A stretch of DNA of 46,193 bases. Origin: an uncultured Campylobacter sp. (lineage in GTDB: Bacteria > Campylobacterota > Campylobacteria > Campylobacterales > Campylobacteraceae). A model generated the notes under the pieces. That model saw only the letters and a program-made list of their open reading frames with translations, did not search any database and had not been told where the DNA came from. The position numbers were made by a program, and so were the translations under genes. Of this stretch, positions 1 to 7,146 are shown piece by piece. The stretch is from the NCBI RefSeq assembly GCF_937981295.1, contig NZ_CALJPC010000077.1:1-46193 (forward strand), read 5' to 3'. How positions within the stretch are numbered: the first letter of the stretch is position 1; every line of letters starts with the position of its first letter.

Positions 1-930
1 AATATCACTGACGATGATGTGCCATTTGGCAAAGATGAGGACGATAACGTCTGCATAAAAACGGTGCTTGAGCCAACTAAATTTGACTTTACGCCAAAGG
101 AGCACTGGGAGCTAGGCGAGAGCCTTGGCTGGCTTGACTTTGAAAGGGGCGCAAAGCTCTCAGGATCTCGCTTTACCGTGCTTCGTGGCATGGGAGCAAG
201 GCTTAGTAGAGCGCTCGTTAATTATATGATCGACTTTAACAGCGCGCGTGGCTTTGAGCTTGTAAATGTCCCTTATCTAGTAAGCTCAAACACACTTTTT
301 GGCACCGGTCAGCTGCCTAAATTTGAAGAGGATCTTTACAAGGTGCGCGACGAGGACCTCTACCTCATCCCAACTAGCGAAGTGCCTGTGACAAATTTAT
401 ACAACGACACGATCATTGAAGCTGAGCAGCTTCCTATAAAGATGACTTGCTACTCAGCATGCTTCCGCCAAGAGGCAGGCTCAGCAGGACGTGACACAAG
501 GGGCATGATACGCCAGCACCAGTTTGAAAAGGTCGAGCTCGTCGCCATCACGCGCCCAGAGGATAGCGCAAAGATGCTTGAGGAGATGATTTCATGCGCG
601 AGCGATCTACTAGCTAGCCTGGGCCTTCCGCACAGACACATGCTGCTTTGCAGCGGCGATCTTGGCTTTAGCGCCGCAAAGACCGTGGATTTGGAGGTTT
701 GGCTGCCGGGGCAGAACCAATACAGAGAGATCAGCTCGATCAGCAACTGTCGCGATTTTCAGGCGCGCAGAGCCAAAATCCGCTTCAAAGACGGCAAGAA
801 AAACAGCCTCGTTCACACGCTAAACGGCTCCTCGCTCGCAGTCGGCCGCACGCTAATCGCGGTAATGGAAAACTACCAGCGCAAGGACGGCAGCATCGAA
901 ATCCCGCGCGTTTTAGAAAAATATATGTAG
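1..930 (+). CDS. serS: Seryl-tRNA synthetase (5' end outside window)
   Basis: Charges tRNA-Ser with serine in the cytoplasm. The reading frame is open from base 1, so this is the C-terminal ~310 residues of a protein normally ~410 long; the N-terminal tRNA-binding coiled coil lies upstream of the window. Class II synthetase motifs are visible: motif 2 with the FRQEAGSAGRDTRGM block followed by HQFEKVELV, and motif 3 near the end (LNGSSLAVGRTLIAV). The TSEVP block of the active site is also present. The first residues (NITDDDVPFGKDE) match the conserved segment between coiled coil and catalytic core, so the gene is not starting here. No odd features. In C. jejuni serS lies near trpS and aroK, which occur at the far end of this window. 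Confidence 0.97.
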   Translation, partial: NITDDDVPFGKDEDDNVCIKTVLEPTKFDFTPKEHWELGESLGWLDFERGAKLSGSRFTVLRGMGARLSRALVNYMIDFNSARGFELVNVPYLVSSNTLFGTGQLPKFEEDLYKVRDEDLYLIPTSEVPVTNLYNDTIIEAEQLPIKMTCYSACFRQEAGSAGRDTRGMIRQHQFEKVELVAITRPEDSAKMLEEMISCASDLLASLGLPHRHMLLCSGDLGFSAAKTVDLEVWLPGQNQYREISSISNCRDFQARRAKIRFKDGKKNSLVHTLNGSSLAVGRTLIAVMENYQRKDGSIEIPRVLEKYM

Positions 931-1173
931 GCGGCCCGTGCGAAAGCCTTACAAAAACCCAAATTCTAACGCCCGATTCGCAGCCACTGGGTCTTGCGCG
1001 GAAAAATTTAAAAAGCGCGGCGTTAAATTTTTCGTGCTGCAAAACACAGGATTTTTTGCAACAAAATTTGGTAGCACGAAATTTTGCGGCGCAGAGCCCA
1101 GGGCTCACGATGCCGCGGAATTTACGGCGAAGAGCGAGAAATTTTGCGGCATGAAACGGCGCGGAGCGGGTGC

Positions 1174-2643
1174 GTGAAAATCGCGCTTTTCGGCGGCAGT
1201 TTCGATCCACCGCACGCAGGGCACGACGCCGCGGTAGGGGCGATCTTATCAAGCCTAAAGCCCGATTTGCTGGTCATAATGCCGTCGTTTCTAAACCCGT
1301 TTAAAAAGAGCTTTTCGGCGCCACCGCAGCTGCGGCTTAGATGGTGCCGTGCGCTGTGGAGCGACGCCCCGCATGTGGAAGTGAGCGATTATGAAATTTT
1401 GCAAAACCGCTCGGTACCCACTATACAAAGCGTAAAATTTCTGCTCGAAAAATACGGCGGAAACGGCAAAATCGCGACGGAGACGACAGGCGGAACGGGT
1501 GAAACCCCGGTAGCCGTAACGGATAGAGCTTTACCTAATGGCGCAAATATTGCGAATAAAATTTCTACCAGTGCCTATACTCTAGGCAGTGCAGACGAAA
1601 TTTTACCCGAGAAGACGAACGGGACTTTGTCGTGCGATATAGGTAAAATTCTAGGCGGCGACGCCTGCTCCGCCGATAGCACGGGTGGGACAAGTATCGC
1701 CGCTAACGCAAAAAACGAAGCTCTGCGAGGTGGCACGGCGGATCAAATTTCGGTCGGCAGCGAAAGCGAAACGGGCGGGATTTCACAAAGCAAGGCGGGT
1801 GAGATTTCGGCCGACGGTAGAAATAAGGCGGGTAGCGCAAACGATGCGAGTAAAATTTTAAACGCGGACAAAATTTCAAGCGCAAGCGAAATTTCAAGCG
1901 GCAATGCAAATTGCATTGCTGATACAGGTGATGTAAATGACGCAAATGGTGTAGGCGGCACAGGCGGCGCAGATGACGCGGATGACGCGAGCGATGTAAG
2001 CAGTGCAGATGAAGCAAGCAAAGCAAATAGTGCAAGCGGCACGGATACAGTCTCAAAGTTCTACATCGTCGTGGGTGCCGACAATTTAGCCGAGCTTCAT
2101 AAATGGCGCGATTTTGGCGAGTTGCAGAAATTAGTGGAGTTTGTAGTGCTTACGAGGCCCGGTTACGAGATCCCGCGGCAGTGGGCGAGCTTAAGGCGGA
2201 TCGAGGTTGCCGTGGATGCGAGTTCAAGCGGTTTTAGGCGAGATTTCAAAGGCGAAATCCCGCCCAAGATCGCAGCAGAGGTCATAAAATTTTATAAAAG
2301 GAAAGATATGCAAGATCCAAAGCAAAGGGCGGAGCGGATCGCCGAAATTTTAAACGAAAAGAAAGCCGAAGACGTCCAGATCATCGATATGGAGGGGCGC
2401 GAATACATCGCGAAATTCGTAGTTATTGCCACTATGCTGACCGCCCGCCACGCAGCCTCGCTCATCGAGGAGCTAAAAAGCGTGCTTAAGCCGCTCGGCG
2501 AGGAGTTTTTGGCTATCGAAAGCGGCGATGAGTGGAGCGTCGTCGATCTCGGCGACATCATAGTCCATCTCATCAGCGAGACTTACCGCGCCAAATACAA
2601 TATCGAGGACTTCCTCGACAAGCTCAAAAAAGAGCAATTTTAA
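1174..2643 (+). CDS. nadD: NadD-RsfS fusion with large low-complexity insert
   Basis: A 489-residue protein joining nicotinate-nucleotide adenylyltransferase (NAD synthesis: NaMN + ATP to deamido-NAD) to a ribosomal silencing factor RsfS domain (binds L14 and blocks subunit joining). GTG at 1174 is chosen because it opens directly on the nucleotide-binding block MKIALFGGSFDPPHAGH; the frame extends 30 codons upstream into repeat DNA. Residues 1-96 are the NadD N-terminal half with the STIQ-type motif, residues ~97-293 are a Gly/Ser/Ala/Asp-rich insert, and NadD resumes at ~295 (FYIVVGADNLAELHKW). RsfS occupies ~379-489, beginning MQDPKQRAERIAE. An RBS-like AAAAGGAAAG lies just before the ATG at 2308, so RsfS may also be made alone. 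In C. jejuni, as I recall, the two are separate adjacent genes. Catalytic motifs look intact; whether the insert is tolerated or processed is unknown. Confidence 0.9.
   Translation: MKIALFGGSFDPPHAGHDAAVGAILSSLKPDLLVIMPSFLNPFKKSFSAPPQLRLRWCRALWSDAPHVEVSDYEILQNRSVPTIQSVKFLLEKYGGNGKIATETTGGTGETPVAVTDRALPNGANIANKISTSAYTLGSADEILPEKTNGTLSCDIGKILGGDACSADSTGGTSIAANAKNEALRGGTADQISVGSESETGGISQSKAGEISADGRNKAGSANDASKILNADKISSASEISSGNANCIADTGDVNDANGVGGTGGADDADDASDVSSADEASKANSASGTDTVSKFYIVVGADNLAELHKWRDFGELQKLVEFVVLTRPGYEIPRQWASLRRIEVAVDASSSGFRRDFKGEIPPKIAAEVIKFYKRKDMQDPKQRAERIAEILNEKKAEDVQIIDMEGREYIAKFVVIATMLTARHAASLIEELKSVLKPLGEEFLAIESGDEWSVVDLGDIIVHLISETYRAKYNIEDFLDKLKKEQF
1462..2052 (+). repeat. In-frame low-complexity insert within NadD
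   Basis: About 195 codons of Gly/Ser/Ala/Asp/Asn-rich sequence interrupt NadD between the STIQ region and the VGADNL strand. There are no stops and no single fixed repeat unit, but short themes recur (KIS, EIS, ADDADDASD, GGTGG). I count six AAATTT words here, roughly one per 98 bp, intermediate between conserved genes and the gene-free repeat fields. The boundaries are estimated from where family-conserved residues stop and restart. Confidence 0.85.
2308..2643 (+). other. rsfS: Candidate internal start for a stand-alone RsfS
   Basis: The ATG at 2308 is in frame with the upstream NadD part and is preceded at normal spacing by AAAAGGAAAG, a good ribosome-binding site. Translation from here would give a 111-residue protein, the usual RsfS length, containing the conserved DMEGREY and VVIATMLTARH segments and ending in the region with HLISETYR. 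This fits a formerly separate rsfS that lost the preceding nadD stop codon. Inference; both the fusion and a stand-alone product could be made. Confidence 0.5.
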
Positions 2644-2652
2644 GGAGGGAGC

Positions 2653-4020
2653 GTGCCGAGACAGACCTGGAGCAGCAAGCTCACATATATCTTAACCGTC
2701 GCGGGCGCCACGATCGGCTTTGGCTGCACGTGGCGGTTTCCGTATTTAGTTGGCGAAAATGGCGGTGGCGCTTACGTTCTCATATTTTGCATCGCAATGA
2801 TCGTGCTTGGAATCCCGATGATCTTGGTAGAAAACGTCATCGGACGTCGCGCACTAAGAAACTGCGTCGATGCCTTCACGGCGCCTAAAAAGGACGGCTC
2901 GCGCATAAAGCCCGCATGGAAGATCGTAGGCATCATGGGCGTAATCGGCGCGTTTGGAATTTTGGCCTACTATATGGTCCTTGGCGGCTGGGTGCTAACC
3001 TACATAGTAAACATCGTAAGCGGCAACTTCGACCTCTCCGCGCGGATCACCGACCCCGCATTTACGCAGAAATTCTACTCAGATCACATCGAAAATAGCC
3101 CGCTCGGCGTCGGAGCTTACACGCTCGTTTTCATAGCGATCAACTGGTACATTTTGAAAAACGGCATCATCGAAGGGATCGAAAAATTCGTAAAATTTCT
3201 AATGCCCGCGCTATTTTTGTGCTTCATCGCCGTAATTCTTACAAATTTAACGCTTGAGGGCGCAAAGGAAGGCGTGAAATTTTATCTCAGCGTCGATTTT
3301 GCCAAGATCACGCCCAAGCTTTTGATCGACGTTTTGGGTCAGGTCTTTTTCGCGCTCTCGCTCGGTTTCGGCGTGATGATCACGCTGTCTAGCTTCCTCA
3401 ACAAAGACGAGAAGCTGATGCAAACAGCCACCATCACCGCAGTCGTAAATACCCTCATCGCCGTGCTTGCGGGCTTTATGATCTTCCCATCGCTCTTTAG
3501 CGCGGGGCTTGAGCCGAGCAGCGGCTCGTCGCTGGTTTTTAAGAGCTTGCCGATCGCGTTTTCGCACATGCCGTTCGGCAACGCCGTCGCGGTGGTCTTT
3601 CTCTCGATTTTGCTCATCGCCGCGCTTACGACGTCAATCACGATCTATCAGGTCATCATAAATTTCGTCGAGGAGCGCTTCGGCTTTTCAACGCTAAAGG
3701 CGGTAAATTTAACGCTCGGCGGCGTCTTCGTGCTCGGCAACCTGCCCTGCATACTCTCAAGCAGCGTGCTTGCGGACGTTAAAATTCTGGGGCGCTCAGT
3801 TTTCGACGCCTTCGACTTCGTAAGCGCGAACGTATTTTTCGTGCTAACGGCGCTTCTGTGCTGCATCTACGTGGGCTGGGTGCTGAAAAAGGACGCGATC
3901 TACGAGCTCACCAACGAAGGCGATCTGAGCGCAAGGCTCGCGGGAGTTTGGTTTTTGTATGTCAAATTTATCCTGCCGCTTATCATCGCGGTGATCTTCG
4001 GGTACGGGATTTTCGGCTAA
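2653..4020 (+). CDS. Sodium:neurotransmitter symporter family (NSS) transporter
   Basis: A 455-residue inner-membrane protein of the LeuT/MhsT type, expected to import an amino acid driven by sodium. TM1 carries the family signature GATIGFGCTWRFP with the following ENGGGAY; about 11-12 hydrophobic segments follow, with TM6 and TM8-like stretches (GQVFFALSLGFGVMIT, IAALTTSITIYQ). Start GTG at 2653 sits 6-8 bases after TAAGGAGG, a strong RBS that overlaps the stop of the NadD-RsfS gene (gap 9 bp), so the two are probably cotranscribed. The substrate cannot be told from the sequence; bacterial members carry Trp, Tyr, Leu or Gly. Length is typical for bacterial NSS proteins, which often have 11 rather than 12 helices. 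Confidence 0.92.
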   Translation: MPRQTWSSKLTYILTVAGATIGFGCTWRFPYLVGENGGGAYVLIFCIAMIVLGIPMILVENVIGRRALRNCVDAFTAPKKDGSRIKPAWKIVGIMGVIGAFGILAYYMVLGGWVLTYIVNIVSGNFDLSARITDPAFTQKFYSDHIENSPLGVGAYTLVFIAINWYILKNGIIEGIEKFVKFLMPALFLCFIAVILTNLTLEGAKEGVKFYLSVDFAKITPKLLIDVLGQVFFALSLGFGVMITLSSFLNKDEKLMQTATITAVVNTLIAVLAGFMIFPSLFSAGLEPSSGSSLVFKSLPIAFSHMPFGNAVAVVFLSILLIAALTTSITIYQVIINFVEERFGFSTLKAVNLTLGGVFVLGNLPCILSSSVLADVKILGRSVFDAFDFVSANVFFVLTALLCCIYVGWVLKKDAIYELTNEGDLSARLAGVWFLYVKFILPLIIAVIFGYGIFG

Positions 4021-4506
4021 ATTTAAAGCCGCAAGAGTTTTAAATTTTAAATTTGCCCGCGGCGGTGCGATAGAATTTTAAAATTTCATTCGCTGCCTTA
4101 CCCACACTGCGGCGTGAGTTTTTACTCGGTGCGACACATTGTATTGAAACTTGCGGCACGGCGGTCTTGCGACTAGGTGCAAGACACTGCACCGCAGTTA
4201 TAATATAAATTCAGCGCAGGCGTAGCCTGCCCCTTGTAAAGCGTCGTCGGGGGTTAGGTGGGGTTTGGGGCAGGAAGGGGAGCAACCTCGCAATCCAAGC
4301 CCCCTTCCCGCCCTATAGAAAGCTTTGACGCGTCTAGCGAAGCGGACGTCAGAATTTTAAAATTTTATCTACGCGCACCGTGCAAGCGTGATGACAAGCG
4401 CAAAAGTGCGCGGCGGAATTTTAAAATTTATTCGTTGCCGCGCGATAAAATTTCTGCGGCAGGCGCGCGATAAATTTAAAATTTAGCCGCAATTTAGGGG
4501 TTTGCA
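4021..4506 (+). other. Gene-free stretch with repeat words and a structured element
   Basis: No convincing gene. The left part holds AAATTT-type words (for example TTTTAAATTTTAAATTT near 4038) and GC-rich runs; the middle holds the hairpin element described separately at 4199-4313; the right part again has AAATTTTAAAATTT-like palindromes. A 71-codon frame at 4258 reads through the hairpin and resembles no protein I know. Confidence 0.6.
4199..4313 (+). ncRNA. Candidate structured RNA or palindromic intergenic element
   Basis: TATAAT at 4199-4204 is a good -10 box. Eleven bases downstream comes a perfect hairpin GCAGGC-GTA-GCCTGC (4216-4230), then a G-rich stretch with GGGGTTAGGTGGGG-like runs, then a long hairpin: 4268-4280 pairs with 4301-4313 (13 bp, one A-C mismatch) around a 20-nt loop. 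No T-run follows, so the second hairpin is not a classic terminator. This is either a small RNA gene or a dispersed palindromic repeat; I do not recognise a known family. It is not SRP RNA, tmRNA or RNase P RNA by their usual core sequences. Confidence 0.35.
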
Positions 4507-5088
4507 ATGCTTCTGTTTTTCCTTACGATCTTTCCGATATCGCTGATGCCGGGCATCAACATGACCTACGCGCTAAATCTCGGCATCTCGCGCGGTTATC
4601 TTAGGGCGCTGCCTGCGTTGCTCGCGCAGGTGCTGGGCGTCGCAGCCGTGGCGCTCGCTTGCATATTCGGCGTCGCAGGCATTCTGCTTGCGCACCCTGC
4701 GGCGCTTAGCGCGATTAAAATTTTAGGCGGCGCGTACATTTTCTATCTGGGCGTCGCGACCTTTTTAGCGCGCGGAAATTTTAAGCTGCAAAAACAAAAG
4801 CACAGCGAAAATATCTTCCTACAAGGCTTCGTAGTCGCGGTCTCAAACCCCAAAGCGTGGATATTTTTCACCGCTCTCTTTCCGCCGTTTTTGGACGCGG
4901 ACAACCTTTTCGGCGCGCGCACTTTCGCCCTCGTCGCTACGCTGTGCGTAAGCGAAAGTATATGTCTTAGCATCTACGCGCTGGGCGGAGCGGTGCTAAA
5001 AAATCTGCTGAAAACCCACCTGAAATACCTCGAAATTTTCTGCTCGGTGCTGATGTGCGCGATCGGGCTGTGGATGATTTTGAGCTAA
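4507..5088 (+). CDS. LysE/RhtB family amino-acid exporter
   Basis: A 193-residue inner-membrane protein with about six hydrophobic helices. The N-terminal block SLMPGINMTYALNLGISRGY is the LysE/RhtB signature (PGP/PGxN motif then GxxxG), and the mid-region GGAYIFYLGVATFLA and NPKAWIFFTALFP match the family. Such proteins export amino acids or their derivatives (lysine, homoserine, threonine); the substrate here is unknown. ATG at 4507 is preceded by a weak AGGGG. It stands alone, with gene-free DNA on both sides, so it probably has its own promoter. Confidence 0.88.
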   Translation: MLLFFLTIFPISLMPGINMTYALNLGISRGYLRALPALLAQVLGVAAVALACIFGVAGILLAHPAALSAIKILGGAYIFYLGVATFLARGNFKLQKQKHSENIFLQGFVVAVSNPKAWIFFTALFPPFLDADNLFGARTFALVATLCVSESICLSIYALGGAVLKNLLKTHLKYLEIFCSVLMCAIGLWMILS

Positions 5089-5548
5089 AATTTTGATTAA
5101 ATTTAGCGCCCTGGTTTTAATGAAATTTTAAATTTAAAAGATAGATTGAAAGTGGTATTGCTGCGGCTAATCTCAAGAAAAGCCCTTAAAATTTAGCCGC
5201 TAGCTTTGAATTAAAATTTTAAGCGATCGGTCGCGTGCGCTAAACGCGGCGGCTACCTCTGCAGCGGGCCTGCATCTATAGCAAATCCACGGTGCGTCTA
5301 AGCGATTTGCGGGCAGCGATTATCATCGGTAGCGAACTCACAGCGAACATACGAGCGCTTAAGAGATTTCAGCTTTGTGTACTGCACGAGCCGTATCTGC
5401 TCTACTCGGATTATGCGTTTAAAACGGATTTTAGCTCTGCGGATAGCACCGCTTCCGTTTGTGACGAGCCCGCGCAAATTTAAAATTTACGCAAGCAAAT
5501 CGCGACGGGCCCAGATTTTATATCGCCGCGTGCGCTTAAATTTTAAAA
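5089..5548. other. Gene-free stretch between lysE-like gene and sodB
   Basis: Convergent ends of two genes separated by 460 bp. I see AAATTT palindromes at both edges and a 63-codon frame at 5292 with no recognisable protein features. No hairpin with a T-run was found. Nothing else can be supported. Confidence 0.5.
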
Positions 5549-6172
5549 TTAATCTCTGCCGTGAAGCTCGCCCATATAAAATTTCACCGAGCCGAGACCC
5601 TCTTTTTTAGCCCATTCGTAGGCGCTTGAGACGAACTCCCAGTTGATGCCTGCGTAGAATTTCTCCAGATATTTCGGGCGCGCGTTGTGCTCGTCGATGT
5701 AATACGCGTGCTCCCAAACGTCTACGACTAGAAGCGGCACGAGCCCTTCGGCCACCGGCGTGGCGGCATTTTGGGTCGCTTTAATGCAAAGCTTGCCCGA
5801 TTTCGGATCGTAAGCGAGCCACACCCAGCCTGAGCCGAAATGCGCCGTAGCCGCAGACAAAAACTCGCTTTTAAAATCCGCAAAATTTTCCGCCAGCGCC
5901 GATTTTAGCTCCGTAGACGGCTCGCTAGGCTTTGCGATGCAATCCCAGTAAAAATCGTGGTTGTAAACCTGCGCTGCGTTGTTGAAAAGCCCGCCGCTAG
6001 CGGCCGTTACGATCTCGTAAAGCCCCTTGCCCGCGAACTCGCCCGATTCGGTAAGTTTATTTAAATTTGCCACATAGGTCGCGTGGTGCTTGCCGTGGTG
6101 ATAATCACAGGTTTGCTTGCTTACGACCGCGTTATGCGCCGCATCGAACGGCAACTCTCTAAGTTTAAACAT
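5549..6172 (-). CDS. sodB: Iron superoxide dismutase
   Basis: Converts superoxide to hydrogen peroxide and oxygen in the cytoplasm. 207 residues from the ATG at 6172, which follows AAGGAGA at ideal spacing; a longer frame starting at 6211 adds 13 residues not found in the family. Metal ligands are visible: His26 in YHHGKHH, His72 in VYNHDFYWD, Asp151 and His155 in DVWEHAYY. The GSGWVWL segment and the pattern around it favour the iron type. The C-terminal tail after SSAYEWAKKEG is slightly longer than in E. coli SodB. The gene is monocistronic, with a promoter and a candidate operator just upstream. Confidence 0.97.
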   Translation of the reverse strand: MFKLRELPFDAAHNAVVSKQTCDYHHGKHHATYVANLNKLTESGEFAGKGLYEIVTAASGGLFNNAAQVYNHDFYWDCIAKPSEPSTELKSALAENFADFKSEFLSAATAHFGSGWVWLAYDPKSGKLCIKATQNAATPVAEGLVPLLVVDVWEHAYYIDEHNARPKYLEKFYAGINWEFVSSAYEWAKKEGLGSVKFYMGELHGRD

Positions 6173-6200
6173 CTTTCTCTCCTTGAAATGATTTAGAACG

Positions 6201-6206
6201 ATTATA
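6201..6206 (-). promoter_or_regulatory. -10 box of sodB
   Basis: On the minus strand the sequence reads TATAAT, 28 bases upstream of the sodB ATG, with A/T-rich DNA where a -35 region would lie, as is usual for Campylobacter sigma-70 promoters. Confidence 0.65.
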
Positions 6207-6223
6207 GCCAAAAATTTCTAAAC

Positions 6224-6244
6224 AAATAATAAAATTTATTATTT
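6224..6244 (-). promoter_or_regulatory. Perfect 21-bp palindrome over the sodB -35 region
   Basis: AAATAATAAA and its exact reverse complement TTTATTATTT flank one central base. It begins 17 bp upstream of the -10 box, so a bound protein would block the -35 region. Fur and PerR boxes are A/T-rich dyads of about this length and sod genes are often under such control in the group. The assignment to a specific regulator is inference. Confidence 0.45.
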
Positions 6245-6316
6245 AGGATTAATTTTAAGGCGAATTTCAATCTAAGCCGTCGTAATCGCGCTTTAAATTT
6301 AAAATTTAGGCGGTTT

Positions 6317-6621
6317 ATGAACGCCAAAGCTTTGCTTTACCCTCATCGGAGCGCTTTTTGTGTACGACCGGGCGTACGGGCTCAAACGCGCTGCTAGTGC
6401 GCACGAGCGGCTACTTGCCGTCATCTGCGCGATTGCGAACTTTTTATATTTATGCTTGCTTTTAAATACATAGCGCTGCGCTCGCATACGTCCTATACAC
6501 GGGATCGGCACAATCGGCGCCGTGATCCTAGGCGTATTCATCCACCGCGAGAAAATTTCTGCGCGCAAAGCGCCTGTTATTTCTCATAATTTCAAGCGCC
6601 GTGATGCTGAAATTAATTTAA
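6317..6621 (+). pseudogene. Decayed SMR-family small multidrug transporter
   Basis: A complete small multidrug resistance protein (EmrE/SugE type, ~105 residues) can be pieced together across three frames. ATG at 6317 gives MNAKALLY; frame of 6339 gives LIGALF, AYGLKRAAS, then LLAVICAIANFLYLCLLLNT and a TAG at 6471; frame of 6478 gives ALAYVLYTG; frame of 6501 gives GIGTIGAVILGVF; frame of 6583 gives LIISSAVMLKLI and the final TAA at 6619. The order and spacing match TM1-TM4 of the family, including the YxxYTGIGTIG motif of TM3. At least four frameshifts and one stop make it non-functional. It lies in the gap between sodB and ribH. Confidence 0.8.
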
Positions 6622-6631
6622 AATTTTGGCG

Positions 6632-6657
6632 AATTTAGCTAAGCTTAGCGCTAAATT
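6632..6657 (+). promoter_or_regulatory. Inverted repeat upstream of ribH
   Basis: AATTTAGC (6632-6639) and GCTAAATT (6650-6657) form an 8-bp dyad, and within it GCTAAGCTTAGC (6638-6649) is a perfect 12-bp palindrome. It ends 17 bp before the ribH ATG. I see no FMN riboswitch core. It may be an operator, an RNA hairpin, or just another AAATT-rich palindrome of the kind common in this genome. Confidence 0.25.
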
Positions 6658-6674
6658 TAACGCAAAGGAAAACC

Positions 6675-7145
6675 ATGAAAATCATCGAAGGCTCGCTTGC
6701 TCTTAAGGGCAGCGAAAAGATCCTAATCATCAACGCCCGCTTCAACCACATCATCACCGATCGCCTAGTCGAGGGGGCGCACGATGCGTTTTTGCGCCAC
6801 GGCGGCAAGGAGGAAAATTTAAGCCTGATGCTGGTGCCTGGCGCTTTTGAGATCCCGCTTGCGCTTGAAAAGGCGCTAAGCTCCAAGCTCTACGACGCCG
6901 TCGTCTGCCTAGGCGCGGTGATCCGCGGCTCTACTCCGCATTTTGACTACGTAAGCGCCGAAGTAAGCAAAGGTATCGCAAACACTATGCTAAAATACGG
7001 CGCACCCGTGACTTTCGGCGTGCTGACTACCGATAATATCGAGCAAGCGATCGAGCGTGCAGGCGCAAAGGCCGGCAACAAGGGCTTTGAAGCAATGAGC
7101 GGTGCGATCGAGCTTCTAAGCCTATTTCGCAACATAAAGGCGTAA
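6675..7145 (+). CDS. ribH: 6,7-dimethyl-8-ribityllumazine synthase
   Basis: Penultimate step of riboflavin synthesis: condenses the ribityl-pyrimidine intermediate with 3,4-dihydroxy-2-butanone 4-phosphate to give lumazine. 156 residues, the normal length, expected to assemble into a 60-mer shell. Conserved segments are clear: FNHIIT near the start, VPGAFEIPLAL, CLGAVIRGSTPHFDYV with the catalytic His, and FGVLTTDNIEQAIERAG. The ATG follows AAAGGA. It is the first gene of ribH-nusB-pyrF; nusB begins one base after its stop. Confidence 0.97.
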   Translation: MKIIEGSLALKGSEKILIINARFNHIITDRLVEGAHDAFLRHGGKEENLSLMLVPGAFEIPLALEKALSSKLYDAVVCLGAVIRGSTPHFDYVSAEVSKGIANTMLKYGAPVTFGVLTTDNIEQAIERAGAKAGNKGFEAMSGAIELLSLFRNIKA

Positions 7146-7146
7146 A

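Noticed and set aside
1084..1173. 30-residue N-terminal extension of NadD
   Set aside because: Lies in repeat DNA; GTG at 1174 begins exactly at the conserved nucleotide-binding strand.
4258..4473. 71-codon frame in the gap before the LysE-type gene
   Set aside because: Runs through the strong hairpin and AAATTT palindromes; no coding features.
5292..5483. 63-codon frame between the LysE-type gene and sodB
   Set aside because: No RBS and no recognisable pattern.
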